DNA of 64,000 nucleotides. It comes from Bdellovibrionales bacterium RIFCSPHIGHO2_01_FULL_40_29. Lineage in GTDB: Bacteria > Bdellovibrionota > Bdellovibrionia > Bdellovibrionales > Bdellovibrionaceae. The DNA lies in NCBI GenBank assembly GCA_001771815.1, contig MEPU01000013.1, forward strand, positions 186,001 to 250,000. Reading direction: 5' to 3'. The translations under genes and the position numbers were made by a program. Below, in pieces: positions 46,898 through 58,806 of this stretch. Each line of letters begins with the position of its first letter. Within the stretch, counting starts at the first letter, position 1. The notes beneath the pieces were generated by a model. The model saw nothing but the letters and a program-made list of their open reading frames with translations. It did not search any database and had not been told where the DNA came from.

Positions 46898-48025
46898 ATG
46901 AAAATTCGTCACGCATCAATTTCGAATTTTCGTAATTTTGAGTCTCTTCAAATTAAATTTGCAGATCGCTTAAATATTTTTGTTGGCGAAAATGGACAGG
47001 GTAAAACAAATATTTTAGAAGCTGTTTATTTTATAATCGAGGGTGAAAGTTTTCGCTATTCAAGATACGACACTCTTATTCAAGAAAATAAATCTGAAGC
47101 CTTTATAAAATGTCTGATTGAAAATCGAAATTTAGATTATGATTTAAAAATTAATCTAACAGCTCATCATAAAAATTTTTTAATTAATGAAAAAAAATCA
47201 TCTCAAATCGCGGCTGAGTTGCCTCCAGCGATTCTTTTTTCTCCTGAAAGTTTAAATAGTATTAAAGAAAGTGCAGACCATCGCAGACAGCTTTTAGATC
47301 AAATACTGATTCAAACCTATACTTTTGGTAAAAAGCTCGTTAACGAGTTCAAGAGAGCTCTTAAAACACGAAATAAACTGCTTAAAGACATCAATTCTGA
47401 AAAAATAGACCGAGAAATTGGAATAAAAACTTTAGAAAGTTTAAACCCCATTTATTTAAAACTGGCGTCGGAATTGACGTTTTTAAGATTAGAAGCACTT
47501 AAAAATATAAAACCTGATGTCCAAAAAACATTGAATGAAATCCATAACGAGAATCAGGCTATTTTTGATTATAATTACATAATATCAGATCAGAATTTTT
47601 GCAATGAAAGTGCTCAAAAAATACTCGAATTTTTAGAAAAAAGGCTCGAAGATTTAGCTATTGCTGAGATCCGCTCAGGAGCTTCTCTAATCGGCCCCCA
47701 GAAGCATGATGTGGTCTTTCTATATAACGGAAAAGACTCACGATTTTTTTGTTCGCAGGGGCAGCAAAGATCCATCATATTAGCTTTCAAAATGGCGCAA
47801 ATTGTGTATCATCATAGGGTTCATGGATTTTATCCTGTGCTACTTTTAGATGATGTGTTGTCTGAGCTGGATTTGAGTAAGCAAGAATCGTTAATTTCGA
47901 CTCTCAATCAAATAGAAACTCAGACCTTCGTAACAACGACAGACACATCTGTTCTAAAAAAATTACGCATGGAAAAAAGTCAAATTTTTCACGTGGATTC
48001 CGGAATTGTTACGCTTCATTCGTAA
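46898..48025 (+). CDS. recF: DNA replication and repair protein RecF
   Basis: SMC-like ATPase loading RecA at gaps, 375 residues. Walker A GENGQGKTNILEAVYF (about residues 30-45), signature SQGQQRSIILAFK near residue 295 and Walker B LLLDDVLSELD. 16 bp after dnaN, before gyrB, as in the ancestral dnaA-dnaN-recF-gyrB order. Confidence 0.96.
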   Translation: MKIRHASISNFRNFESLQIKFADRLNIFVGENGQGKTNILEAVYFIIEGESFRYSRYDTLIQENKSEAFIKCLIENRNLDYDLKINLTAHHKNFLINEKKSSQIAAELPPAILFSPESLNSIKESADHRRQLLDQILIQTYTFGKKLVNEFKRALKTRNKLLKDINSEKIDREIGIKTLESLNPIYLKLASELTFLRLEALKNIKPDVQKTLNEIHNENQAIFDYNYIISDQNFCNESAQKILEFLEKRLEDLAIAEIRSGASLIGPQKHDVVFLYNGKDSRFFCSQGQQRSIILAFKMAQIVYHHRVHGFYPVLLLDDVLSELDLSKQESLISTLNQIETQTFVTTTDTSVLKKLRMEKSQIFHVDSGIVTLHS

Positions 48026-48032
48026 CTGAATC

Positions 48033-48062
48033 TGTGGATAAATCTGTGAAAAATGTTGATAT
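48033..48062. other. DnaA-box cluster upstream of gyrB
   Basis: TGTGGATAA at 48033-48041 is a perfect consensus DnaA box, followed by TGTGAAAAA (48045) and TGTTGATAT (48054). The gap between recF and gyrB is otherwise short and has a good gyrB ribosome site. A role in gyrB control or as a second DnaA-binding region is possible. Confidence 0.5.
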
Positions 48063-48090
48063 GTTTTTTGATGTTTAAATTACTGAGTAA

Positions 48091-50526
<2,436 letters not shown>

Positions 50527-50556
50527 TTTTTCAATGAATGTGAATTAAGGAAATTT

Positions 50557-53016
50557 ATGGATAATAATGAAGTTAAAGGCATAACAAATGTTGATATCAA
50601 CAAAGAGATGCGCGAAGCCTATTTGCAGTACTCGATGTCGGTTATTGTTGGTCGCGCATTGCCCGACGTTCGCGACGGATTAAAACCAGTTCATCGCCGC
50701 ATTTTATTTGCACAGCATGAATTGAGCAACACTCATGATAAGCCGTATAAAAAATCAGCTCGTATTGTGGGTGACGTTATCGGTAAATACCATCCTCATG
50801 GAGATTTGGCAGTTTACGAAACTATGGTTCGTATGGCTCAAGACTTTTCATTGCGCTACCCTTTAATTGATGGTCAAGGAAATTTCGGCTCAATAGATGG
50901 CGACTCTGCCGCAGCTTCTCGATACACAGAAGTTCGCATGACTCGTCTTGCAGAAGAGTTGCTGGCCGATATTGAAAAAGAAACAGTTCCTTTTGGTCCC
51001 AACTATGATGATTCATTAGAAATTCCTTTAGTGTTGCCTGCAAAATTTCCTAATCTTTTGGTTAACGGTTCTTCGGGAATTGCAGTAGGTATGGCAACGA
51101 ACATACCCCCACACAATTTGGGTGAAGTGATCGACGGGTGCATTCACTTAATACAAAATCCAGAATGTGAAATCGAAGAGCTGATCGAGCGAATTCCCGG
51201 CCCTGATTTTCCAACAGCGGCACAAATCGCAGGACGATCTGGAATTTTACAGGCGTATAAAAAAGGCCGTGGTATTATCACAATTAAAGCCAAAACAGAG
51301 ATTGAAACAAAAAAAGATCACGAAGAAATTATTGTTAACGAACTTCCATACCAAGTTAACAAGGCAAAACTTATCGAAACAATTGCCGACTTAGTTCGTG
51401 AAAAAACTGTTGAAGGCATTTCAGATATTCGCGACGAATCGTCTCGCGAAGGAATGCGTGTCGTTATTGTTCTTAAGCGCGGCGAAAATGCATCAGTTAT
51501 TTTAAATCGTCTTTTAAAGTTTACACAGCTGCAAGTCAGTTTCGGTATCAACATGTTGGCCTTGGACAATAAAAATCAACCAATTACTTTTGATTTGAAG
51601 CGAATGCTGGAAGCTTTTGTTGATCATCGTCGTGATGTTGTTACAAAGCGATGTATTTTCGAACTTAAGAAGGCTCAAGAGCGCGCCCATATTTTAGAGG
51701 GCTTGAAAAAAGCCCTGGATCATATTGATGAAGTGATCGCAACAATCAAGGCTTCAAAAGAGCCAACTGTTGCGCGCGAGGCATTGATAGCAAAATTTTC
51801 TTTCACCGAACGCCAAGCGGTTGCTATTTTAGAAATGCGATTACAGCGCCTTACAGGTCTTGAGCGAGATAAAATTATCAATGAGTTGGCCGAGTTAGTT
51901 AAGCAAATTGAATGGCTTCGATTTGTTTTGGCAGACGTAAAAGAAATTTATAAAATTATCGTTAGCGAACTTGAAGACATAAAAAAACGGTATGCAGATA
52001 AACGCCGGACAGAAATTACAGGTGATTTGACGGACATCGAAGATGAAGACCTAATTTCTGACGAACCAATGGTCGTGACCGTTACGAACACAGGCTATAT
52101 TAAGCGAATTTCTACCGAAGAGTACCGAGTTCAAAAGCGTGGCGGCAAAGGCCTAAAGGGCATGGAAACACGCGAAGAAGATTACGTCACAGATCTATTT
52201 ACAGCCTCAACCAAGACACAGCTGTTGGTTTTTACAGATAAAGGAAAAGTTTATTGGTGCAAAGTTCATCGCTTGCCTTTGGGCAGCCGAACTTCAAAAG
52301 GTAAATCATTGGCAAATGTCGTGAATTTGACTGCCGGAGAAAAGGTGAAAGCGATTTTGCCGATCGATGTTTTCAGTGAAAATCAGTACGTTGTTATGAT
52401 TACTGAAAAAGGGATTATTAAAAAAACATCTTTGGATGCTTTTTCGAATCCGCGGCAGGCTGGAATTATTGCACTCACAACAGATCTTGAGGATCAAGTT
52501 GTCGCTGCAAAAATATCTGACGGCCAAAGCGATATATTTATTGCCACGAAAGAAGGAATGTCGATTCGCTTCAATGAAGCCGATGTGCGCGGCATGGGTC
52601 GATCGGCTCGAGGCGTAAAAGGTGTGACTCTTTCGAAGGAAGACTCCGTTGTGGATATGATTGTGCTTGAAAAAGCAACTAAGGATACGATTTTGATGGT
52701 CACATCAAAGGGTTATGGAAAACGCTCTGAGGTTGAAGAGTACAGAACCCAGGGACGTGGGGGTGTTGGAATCATCACTCAGAAAACGACCGACAAGGTG
52801 GGTATTGTTGTTGGAACCAAGAAGGTTTCTGCCACTCAAGAAGTTATTTTATCAACAGATCAGGGACAGGTTATTCGAATGAAAATTTCTGATATTTCTG
52901 TTCTGGGTCGAAACACTCAAGGCGTTCGTTTAATCAATTTAGATGAAAAACAAGAAGTCGTAACAGGGGTCGCCGTCATTGAAGATGAAGACAAAGCTGG
53001 CGAAGAAGTTCATTAA
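50557..53016 (+). CDS. gyrA: DNA gyrase subunit A
   Basis: Breakage-reunion subunit, 819 residues. Catalytic Tyr123 ([11 protein letters not shown]), the quinolone-determining helix [16 protein letters not shown], and the six-bladed C-terminal domain with the GyrA box QKRGGKG, ending in an acidic tail. Residue 84 (E. coli Ser83) is Leu and residue 88 (E. coli Asp87) is Glu. 30 bp after gyrB. Confidence 0.98.
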   Translation: MDNNEVKGITNVDINKEMREAYLQYSMSVIVGRALPDVRDGLKPVHRRILFAQHELSNTHDKPYKKSARIVGDVIGKYHPHGDLAVYETMVRMAQDFSLRYPLIDGQGNFGSIDGDSAAASRYTEVRMTRLAEELLADIEKETVPFGPNYDDSLEIPLVLPAKFPNLLVNGSSGIAVGMATNIPPHNLGEVIDGCIHLIQNPECEIEELIERIPGPDFPTAAQIAGRSGILQAYKKGRGIITIKAKTEIETKKDHEEIIVNELPYQVNKAKLIETIADLVREKTVEGISDIRDESSREGMRVVIVLKRGENASVILNRLLKFTQLQVSFGINMLALDNKNQPITFDLKRMLEAFVDHRRDVVTKRCIFELKKAQERAHILEGLKKALDHIDEVIATIKASKEPTVAREALIAKFSFTERQAVAILEMRLQRLTGLERDKIINELAELVKQIEWLRFVLADVKEIYKIIVSELEDIKKRYADKRRTEITGDLTDIEDEDLISDEPMVVTVTNTGYIKRISTEEYRVQKRGGKGLKGMETREEDYVTDLFTASTKTQLLVFTDKGKVYWCKVHRLPLGSRTSKGKSLANVVNLTAGEKVKAILPIDVFSENQYVVMITEKGIIKKTSLDAFSNPRQAGIIALTTDLEDQVVAAKISDGQSDIFIATKEGMSIRFNEADVRGMGRSARGVKGVTLSKEDSVVDMIVLEKATKDTILMVTSKGYGKRSEVEEYRTQGRGGVGIITQKTTDKVGIVVGTKKVSATQEVILSTDQGQVIRMKISDISVLGRNTQGVRLINLDEKQEVVTGVAVIEDEDKAGEEVH

Positions 53017-53017
53017 T

Positions 53018-53827
53018 TTGAAAAAGAAATTTACTTTTACGGCAGCGTTACTTTTTAGCGCTGCCGTTTTTTTTGAATCCTGCACTCCTCGATCGGAAAC
53101 GCTGTACAATGACGCTTACCAAGAAATCGAAAACGGTCATTTTCGATTAGCAATTAATCTGCTGGAGCAGTCTGCAAAATTAGAGAAAAATGATAAAAAG
53201 AAAACAAAAGCACTTCTTGAGGCGGCGCGAATCGCGCGATTTGAAATTCAAGACTTTGAGCGATCGATTCGACTGTATCGAGAAATTATTCTTAAATCAC
53301 AAGACTCTCGCCAAAGAATTAATGCTCAAGAGGCTGTGGCGGAAGTTTATTTAGAAAATTTGCAAAACTATACCCAGGCCCTAAAAGACCTTCTTATTTT
53401 GGAACAACTGGATTTAGGCTCTGATCAAAAAGAAAAAATAAAATTAAAAATTGCACAAGCGCAGTTTTTAACTGGAAATGCGGACTCATCATTAGATTAT
53501 ATCGACGGTGCACTGAAAACAGCTCAAAAAGAACGAAAACATCTTTTAAAACTAAAAGCAGAAGTTTTGATTTCTTCTAAAAAGCATGATCAGGCGCTGA
53601 TAACTTACGAAGAGTTGCGTAAGCTGGATGAGGTTTATTTTGCTGAAGAAAATTTGTATATCGCCACATCGATTGCCTATGAAGAAAAAGAAGACTACGT
53701 TTCGGCACTTTCCTATTTAGATAAATATCGAGATCAAATAAAAGATCTTTCTTATTTAGAGCTTCGTGAAAAGCGACTGAAAGAAAAACTAACGAATAAA
53801 CCTTTATTCAAGGGGCGACGGAAATAA
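53018..53827 (+). CDS. TPR-repeat lipoprotein
   Basis: About 269 residues. The N-terminus is a signal peptide with Cys22 after FFES, a somewhat atypical lipobox; the remainder is a chain of tetratricopeptide-like helix pairs (YNDAYQEIENGHFRLAINLL, ERSIRLYREIILKS, ALITYEELRKLDEVYF). The start is not certain: TTG 53018 right after the gyrA stop gives a normal signal peptide, while ATG 52985 or TTG 52979 overlap gyrA. Probably a periplasmic scaffold; nothing identifies partners. Its stop overlaps the atpZ-like start. Confidence 0.65.
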   Translation: MKKKFTFTAALLFSAAVFFESCTPRSETLYNDAYQEIENGHFRLAINLLEQSAKLEKNDKKKTKALLEAARIARFEIQDFERSIRLYREIILKSQDSRQRINAQEAVAEVYLENLQNYTQALKDLLILEQLDLGSDQKEKIKLKIAQAQFLTGNADSSLDYIDGALKTAQKERKHLLKLKAEVLISSKKHDQALITYEELRKLDEVYFAEENLYIATSIAYEEKEDYVSALSYLDKYRDQIKDLSYLELREKRLKEKLTNKPLFKGRRK

Positions 53828-54018
53828 TGAGGAATAAATATATCGTTTTTGCAGCGATTGGGTTTGAACTTATTGGTTTAATCTTAGCATCCCTTTGGTT
53901 TGGGAGTTGGCTCGAGGGCAAGGGATACTCAGGTGCCCAGGCAATTTGTGTTGTTTTGGGGTTTTTAATTTGGTTCATAAGCCTCATTGTAAAATTAAGG
54001 GGTCTAAGAAATGATTAA
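53827..54018 (+). CDS. atpZ: AtpZ-type ATP synthase accessory membrane protein
   Basis: 63 residues with two membrane helices; the LWFGSWLEGKGYSGAQAICVVLGF core and the RNKY start are typical of the AtpZ/AtpI superfamily. Placed ahead of atpI, atpB and atpE. Members have been linked to assembly of the c ring and to divalent cation transport; its exact task is not fixed. Overlaps the TPR lipoprotein by 1 bp and atpI by 8 bp. Confidence 0.75.
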   Translation: MRNKYIVFAAIGFELIGLILASLWFGSWLEGKGYSGAQAICVVLGFLIWFISLIVKLRGLRND

Positions 54019-54361
54019 ACTAACAGCACTCCTGTTGATTTTATTCACAGGCGTTTGTGCTGTGGTTTTGCTTTTCAAATCAGGTCCAGCGGCAGCAAAC
54101 AGCTGCCTGCTTGGTGGGTTGATTATGTTATTGAATTTATTAGGATTTTATTACACATGGCGACTGGTTTTTAAAAAAAAATCAGCCATTCTGGCGGCGC
54201 TTATCATAGGGTTTAAATACATTTTACTTGGATTATTATTGTGGCAAATGAGCCAAATTGAATGGCTTCATCCCGGCGGTTTAATTATTGGCTTATCGTC
54301 TCTTGTAATTGCGATACTTAGCATGACAGCGATCCAAAGTTTTGTTAGAAAAAGCACCTAG
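54011..54361 (+). CDS. atpI: AtpI-like ATP synthase assembly membrane protein
   Basis: 116 residues, four hydrophobic segments, the size and position of ATP synthase protein I, which helps assemble the c ring. Sequence similarity is generic, so the call rests mainly on context between atpZ and atpB. Overlaps atpZ by 8 bp. Confidence 0.7.
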   Translation: MIKLTALLLILFTGVCAVVLLFKSGPAAANSCLLGGLIMLLNLLGFYYTWRLVFKKKSAILAALIIGFKYILLGLLLWQMSQIEWLHPGGLIIGLSSLVIAILSMTAIQSFVRKST

Positions 54362-54385
54362 CAAACTTTTAATCACGAGGATTGT

Positions 54386-55072
54386 ATGCATTTTAATTGG
54401 ACTCAATTAATTCCTGGAGTAGGTCACCACTACACGCATGTTGCTACTTTAATCATAGCCTCCTTACTTATTATGCTGATGGGTGTTCGCGCCGTTGCTA
54501 CTTTGGGAAAAGGTGAAGCCGCGGTTATTCCAACCAATAAGCTTTCTTTGCGCGGAATTTTTGAAGTTTTCACAGAATATATCGGCGGTTTAGCTGATCA
54601 AGTGATTGGTCACAATGGACGAAAATTTGCTCCGTATTTTGCGGCGTTATTTACTTATATCCTCTTTAATAATTTGATTGGCTTGGTGCCAGGAATGACT
54701 CCGGCAACAGAAAATTTTAATACAACGTTTGCATTCGGAATATTTTCATTTCTTGCGTACAATGTTTTAGGCATTAAAGAGGGCGGCTTAGGATATTTAA
54801 AACACTTTTTAGGACCTGTTCTTTGGCTGGCTCCATTGATGTTGATTATCGAAATTATCTCTCACTTTATTCGTCCACTAACACTTGGTCTTCGTTTGGC
54901 AAACGTGATGACAGGTGATCACACAGTGCTTTCTGTATTCTTAGGACTTTTCCCGATCGGCCCAGCAATTCCATTTTATGCAATGGGACTTCTTGTGTGC
55001 ACGATTCAGGCGTTCGTTTTTACTTTGTTATCAATGGTCTACATAGCTCTTGCAACAGCTCACGACCACTAA
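54386..55072 (+). CDS. atpB: ATP synthase F0 a subunit
   Basis: Stator channel subunit, 228 residues. The essential Arg is in PLTLGLRLANVMTGDH (about residue 172), and the C-terminal half holds two further helices. It lies between atpI and atpE, on the plus strand, far from the F1 operon, which is on the other side of the origin. Confidence 0.95.
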   Translation: MHFNWTQLIPGVGHHYTHVATLIIASLLIMLMGVRAVATLGKGEAAVIPTNKLSLRGIFEVFTEYIGGLADQVIGHNGRKFAPYFAALFTYILFNNLIGLVPGMTPATENFNTTFAFGIFSFLAYNVLGIKEGGLGYLKHFLGPVLWLAPLMLIIEIISHFIRPLTLGLRLANVMTGDHTVLSVFLGLFPIGPAIPFYAMGLLVCTIQAFVFTLLSMVYIALATAHDH

Positions 55073-55102
55073 ACACCCGCCCTTCAGGGGCAAGGAGAAC
55101 AC

Positions 55103-55420
55103 ATGAAAAAGGCAATCGTATTTGCAGTAACAGTAATGGCTTCAGTATCAGCATTTGCACAAGATGCTTCTGGAATCACAACAGCTAGCGGATTAGTAGC
55201 AATTGGCGCAGCTTTAGCAATTGGCTTAGCAGTTTTGGGCGGAACATCTGCTCAAGGTAAAGCGGCAGCAGCAGCTTTAGAAGGTATTGCACGTAACCCC
55301 GCAGCTGGAGATAAATTATTTACTCCCCTGATCTTATCTTTAGCTTTGATCGAGTCATTGGTAATTTTGGCGTTCCTAGTAGCGTTCATTAAAATTCCAG
55401 GAGCAAAATTCGGTTTCTAA
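55103..55420 (+). CDS. atpE: ATP synthase F0 c subunit with N-terminal signal-like extension
   Basis: Rotor ring subunit, 105 residues. An N-terminal signal-peptide-like segment (1-20, FAQ) precedes two membrane helices. The ring-loop RNP motif is at 64-66 and the ion-binding carboxylate is Glu84, followed by Ser85, with Gln51 on the first helix. The Gln-x32-Glu-Ser spacing equals that of Na+-type rings (Gln32/Glu65/Ser66 in Ilyobacter). Ribosome site AAGGAG. Confidence 0.95.
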   Translation: MKKAIVFAVTVMASVSAFAQDASGITTASGLVAIGAALAIGLAVLGGTSAQGKAAAAALEGIARNPAAGDKLFTPLILSLALIESLVILAFLVAFIKIPGAKFGF

Positions 55421-55445
55421 TTTTAGAAATTAAAAATTTTGATTC

Positions 55446-55482
55446 AAAAAAAGCCGACGGAAACGCCGGCTTTTTTATTTTT
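55446..55482 (+). terminator. atpE: Intrinsic terminator of the atpZ-I-B-E operon
   Basis: GCCGACG-GAAA-CGCCGGC stem (one mismatch) flanked by A and T tracts, GCTTTTTT downstream. It probably also ends the convergent phosphohexomutase transcript on the minus strand, where an A/T tract is present too. Confidence 0.85.
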
Positions 55483-55490
55483 AGAGAGCG

Positions 55491-56858
55491 CTATAAATAC
55501 TGATTAACCACACTCATGACAGAGTCTTGAATTCGAGCCAAACCATCCGCAGATGTTGATTCAAAGCGCACAACGATAACAGGTTGTGTATTTGAAGATC
55601 GTGCTAAAGCCCAACCATCTGGAAAGCTAATGCGAATTCCATCAATCAGATTAACTTTTATGTTCGGATCCTTAAGGTTTAAAAACTTTTCCTTAACCTT
55701 TTCAACAATGAGAACCTTTTTTTCCTCAGTCGTATCGATGCGAATTTCCGGAGTGTTAAAAGCCTTGGGAAATCCCTCGAGCAATTGAGCTATGTTTTTT
55801 CCAGATTTTGCAAGAATTTCACAAAGTCGTAAGCCTGCATACGGAGCATCGTCGTAACCATAATTTCGGTCTGCAAAGAAAATATGACCGCTCATTTCAC
55901 CGCCGAAGGGAGCCTTTTCAGACTTTACTTTTTCTTTGATCAGACTATGTCCTGTTTTCCAAAGAATCGGCTCGCCACCATGCTTGGCAATATCGGTATA
56001 CATAAAGTCAGAACATTTAACATCACCAACAATTTTTGCACCCTTTGAATTTTCTAGAATAGCTCGGGCATAAATAGTCATCAACTCGTCGCCATAAATC
56101 ATGCGTCCGGTGTGATCAACAACCCCTATTCGATCCGCATCGCCATCAAAACCAATACCCGCAACGGCTCCTGTTTCACGAACTTTGGCCGCTAAGGCCA
56201 CCAGGTTTTTTTCAACAGTTGGATCGGGATGATGATTTGGAAAAGCGCCATCAGGCTGTTCAAATAAAATTTCAGGCTGCAAACCAACGACATTAAAAAG
56301 TTTTCGAGCAATAACACCACCGGCGCCATTTCCACAGTCGAGAACAACTTTAACGGGAGCCATTGTTCCAAATTCTTTTTTATATCGCTCGAGGTATTCT
56401 GGAAAAATATCATAGTCTTTGATTGAGCCTTCGCCTGAAATAAAATCACCGGCCTCCATAATTTTTTTCAAACTTTGAATTTCTTCACCATGAATTGTGG
56501 TTTTTCCCAAAGAGACTTTAAATCCGTTAAAGTCGGGAGGATTGTGACTTCCCGTCACCATAATCGCTCCATCTAAATCCAATTGAAACGTTGAAAAATA
56601 GCACATAGGACTTGTGACTAAACCCAAAACATAAACTTCGGCGCCAGACTCTTTCATACCCTGAGTCACTTTATTCATGATTGGAACCGAGGAAACGCGT
56701 GCATCATATCCAACAGATAAGCGCATATTTTTTTTGCCACTCTTCTTTAAAACGTACGAGGCAAATGTTTTACCGAGCTGATAAGCAAAATCTAAATCGA
56801 ATTGTTGGTTGTACACACCGCGGATATCGTATTCTCTAAAAATAACTGGTTCGAACAT
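55491..56858 (-). CDS. Phosphomannomutase/phosphoglucomutase
   Basis: Alpha-D-phosphohexomutase, 455 residues, interconverting hexose 1- and 6-phosphates for LPS, glycogen or cell-surface sugars. Phosphoserine loop TGSHNPPDFNGFKV (about residues 95-108), metal-binding DGDADRIG (about 240) and the GEMSGH sugar-binding loop. The phosphate-binding RSSNTQPV stretch is near the C-terminus. The bifunctional PMM/PGM type is the best fit; sugar preference is not readable from motif level. Confidence 0.92.
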   Translation of the reverse strand: MFEPVIFREYDIRGVYNQQFDLDFAYQLGKTFASYVLKKSGKKNMRLSVGYDARVSSVPIMNKVTQGMKESGAEVYVLGLVTSPMCYFSTFQLDLDGAIMVTGSHNPPDFNGFKVSLGKTTIHGEEIQSLKKIMEAGDFISGEGSIKDYDIFPEYLERYKKEFGTMAPVKVVLDCGNGAGGVIARKLFNVVGLQPEILFEQPDGAFPNHHPDPTVEKNLVALAAKVRETGAVAGIGFDGDADRIGVVDHTGRMIYGDELMTIYARAILENSKGAKIVGDVKCSDFMYTDIAKHGGEPILWKTGHSLIKEKVKSEKAPFGGEMSGHIFFADRNYGYDDAPYAGLRLCEILAKSGKNIAQLLEGFPKAFNTPEIRIDTTEEKKVLIVEKVKEKFLNLKDPNIKVNLIDGIRISFPDGWALARSSNTQPVIVVRFESTSADGLARIQDSVMSVVNQYL

Positions 56859-56880
56859 AAGACCACCTTTAAAATTGAAC

Positions 56881-57861
56881 TCAACGGGTGAGTTTTAAAT
56901 TAAGTTTAATAGCATCTAACATTGATGCTGGATTTGCCAAGTTTTTATTATAAATGTCAAAAGCCGTTCCGTGATCTACGCTCGTGCGCACAAAGGGAAG
57001 GCCAACGGTTATATGAACTCCAGAGTCTTGTCCATGAACCATTTTAAAAGGAATGAGGCCTTGATCATGGTAAAGACAAATAAATACCGAATACTTAGAC
57101 CAATTTGATTTAAAAAATGCAGCATCTGGAACCAAGGGGCCATGGATATCAGATGCTAATTTTTTTAAACATTTGGATTCAAAATGACCAAGAAGCCCAC
57201 CTTCGCCAGCGTGAGGATTTAATCCCAACAGCGCGATTGGTTTTTTAGATCCAAGCAGGCGCTGAAACTTGCGGGCCGAAGAAATGGCCTGCTTGATCTT
57301 AAGTGGTGTTAAAAATTTTGAAATCGTCTCAAGTGGAATATGATCAGAGGCCAGCAAAACATTAAATTTTTTACCAGCAAAAGCCATGTGCATTGGTTTT
57401 GAAGGAAAAATTTGTCTAAAGGCCCCGGTGTGTCCTATAAAGCTAAATCCAGATTTTTTAATAAGTGTTTTTGACAGAGGACCTGTGACAAGAGAAGTGA
57501 GCTTCTTTGACCGACAGGCTGTTATTGCATCCAGAATCCAATGGGCAGCCGAAGTTCGTTGTGCTATATCAAATAAAAAATGTTTTTTGAGTTTACGACT
57601 TGCCTCGAGGTCATTCGCAAATGCTAAGGCTTTTTCTAAAGACGCAAACGTTAGGCGTGTAAACTTTTGATCAATCAATCTAAAATAACGTGGTTGATTT
57701 TTTTCTTGAGTGACATCACGAAAAATAAAAAAAAGTGTTTTTGGTTGGGGCCCAAGCTGATAAAGCGCCTTGGCCGCAACCTCAAGACCGACTCCACGAG
57801 GGTCGCCCGTTGTTATTGCAATTTTTTTAAAGAGTTGTTTCAAACGTGCTGATGTAGGCAT
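56881..57861 (-). CDS. pdxA: 4-hydroxythreonine-4-phosphate dehydrogenase
   Basis: Enzyme of the DXP-dependent pyridoxal-phosphate route, about 326 residues. KKIAITTGDPRGVGLEV at the N-terminus, GPLSKTLIKKSG, LNPHAGEGG (metal/substrate site, about residue 215) and YHDQGLIPFK with RTSVDHGTAFDI near the end. The start is uncertain: ATG 57861 lies inside the end of the parvulin gene before it (35 bp overlap), and TTG starts at 57879 or 57843 are possible. Other pdx genes are not in the window. Confidence 0.92.
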   Translation of the reverse strand: MPTSARLKQLFKKIAITTGDPRGVGLEVAAKALYQLGPQPKTLFFIFRDVTQEKNQPRYFRLIDQKFTRLTFASLEKALAFANDLEASRKLKKHFLFDIAQRTSAAHWILDAITACRSKKLTSLVTGPLSKTLIKKSGFSFIGHTGAFRQIFPSKPMHMAFAGKKFNVLLASDHIPLETISKFLTPLKIKQAISSARKFQRLLGSKKPIALLGLNPHAGEGGLLGHFESKCLKKLASDIHGPLVPDAAFFKSNWSKYSVFICLYHDQGLIPFKMVHGQDSGVHITVGLPFVRTSVDHGTAFDIYNKNLANPASMLDAIKLNLKLTR

Positions 57862-58798
57862 CTTGTTTTTTGGACTCAAACCAATTTTTTAATTGGCGGG
57901 AAAAGTTTTTTTCAATAAGCGAGGCCTTTATCATTTCTTTATATTTTAAAAACTGAGGGTCCACGGTTGTTTTTTTTGAAAGCAGTTTAAAAATATGATA
58001 ACCCTGTTTGCTTTTTACAATCGGAGTGAAGTCGCCAACAGCTACGGCGCTGACCGCGCGCTCTATTTCAGGATTAAACTCGCCAGTTTTGAATGTGCCA
58101 AGGTAACCATCCTTATTTGTTGAGCTGTCTTCGCTTTCACGATTAGCCAAGGCTTCAAAGCTTTCGCCGAGATTAAGCTTTTCTAATGTGTTTTTTGCTC
58201 GAATAAGAGCGGCCTCGGCTCCTGTTTTTGAGGGGTTAAAAAATATTTGAGCGATTTTAAACTCATTCACATTTGGTTTATAATTTGGATTCTTTGTTTG
58301 ATATTCGCTATAGGCATCTTCATCTGTGATGCGAAGTTTGGCGACTATTTCAGACTCAAAAAAAGACTGTCTCTCGAGTTTATTGCGAAGAATTTCTTTG
58401 TAGTCATCAATAGAAAAACCTTGTTTTGCAATATAGGCTGTAAATTCAGCCCGATTCATTTGGCCGCGCTTGGCCATTTGATTTATTTCAGTCTCAAGCC
58501 GGTCATCAGAAACAGCGAGCCCCTGGCGTTTGATTTCTGCAGAGATGAGTTTTTCGCGAATTAAAAATTGCAACTGAGCTTTGCGATCATTTTTTAATGA
58601 AGAAATGGCTTCACCCAACAGAAGTGATTCATCAATGGCTCCGGGTTTGGCGATTCGAGCCTGAAGCTTTCGAAGGTCTGAAAGAAGGACAACCTCTGAG
58701 TTGACAGTTGCAATAACTTTATCGACAACCTCTTTTGCGGCTTGAGAAGAAAGTGTTGTTAAAAAAACAAGAATTAAAAGTGCTGTTCGTTGAATCAT
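57827..58798 (-). CDS. SurA-like periplasmic chaperone / parvulin isomerase
   Basis: 323 residues. Signal peptide (cleavage near SSQA), SurA N-terminal domain (KVIATVNSEVVLLSDLRKL) and one parvulin domain (about 185-280, with SFEALANRESEDSS and GYHIFKL). SurA of enterobacteria has two such domains, here only one. It precedes pdxA, as surA does in enterobacteria (surA-pdxA), which supports the call. Likely role: folding of outer-membrane proteins. Confidence 0.85.
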   Translation of the reverse strand: MIQRTALLILVFLTTLSSQAAKEVVDKVIATVNSEVVLLSDLRKLQARIAKPGAIDESLLLGEAISSLKNDRKAQLQFLIREKLISAEIKRQGLAVSDDRLETEINQMAKRGQMNRAEFTAYIAKQGFSIDDYKEILRNKLERQSFFESEIVAKLRITDEDAYSEYQTKNPNYKPNVNEFKIAQIFFNPSKTGAEAALIRAKNTLEKLNLGESFEALANRESEDSSTNKDGYLGTFKTGEFNPEIERAVSAVAVGDFTPIVKSKQGYHIFKLLSKKTTVDPQFLKYKEMIKASLIEKNFSRQLKNWFESKKQDAYISTFETTL

Positions 58799-58806
58799 TT
58801 GTGCTC

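Noticed and set aside
47985-48000. TTTTTCACGTGGATTC at the recF end as a third parS
   Set aside because: Only 11 of 16 bases match and it lacks palindromic symmetry.
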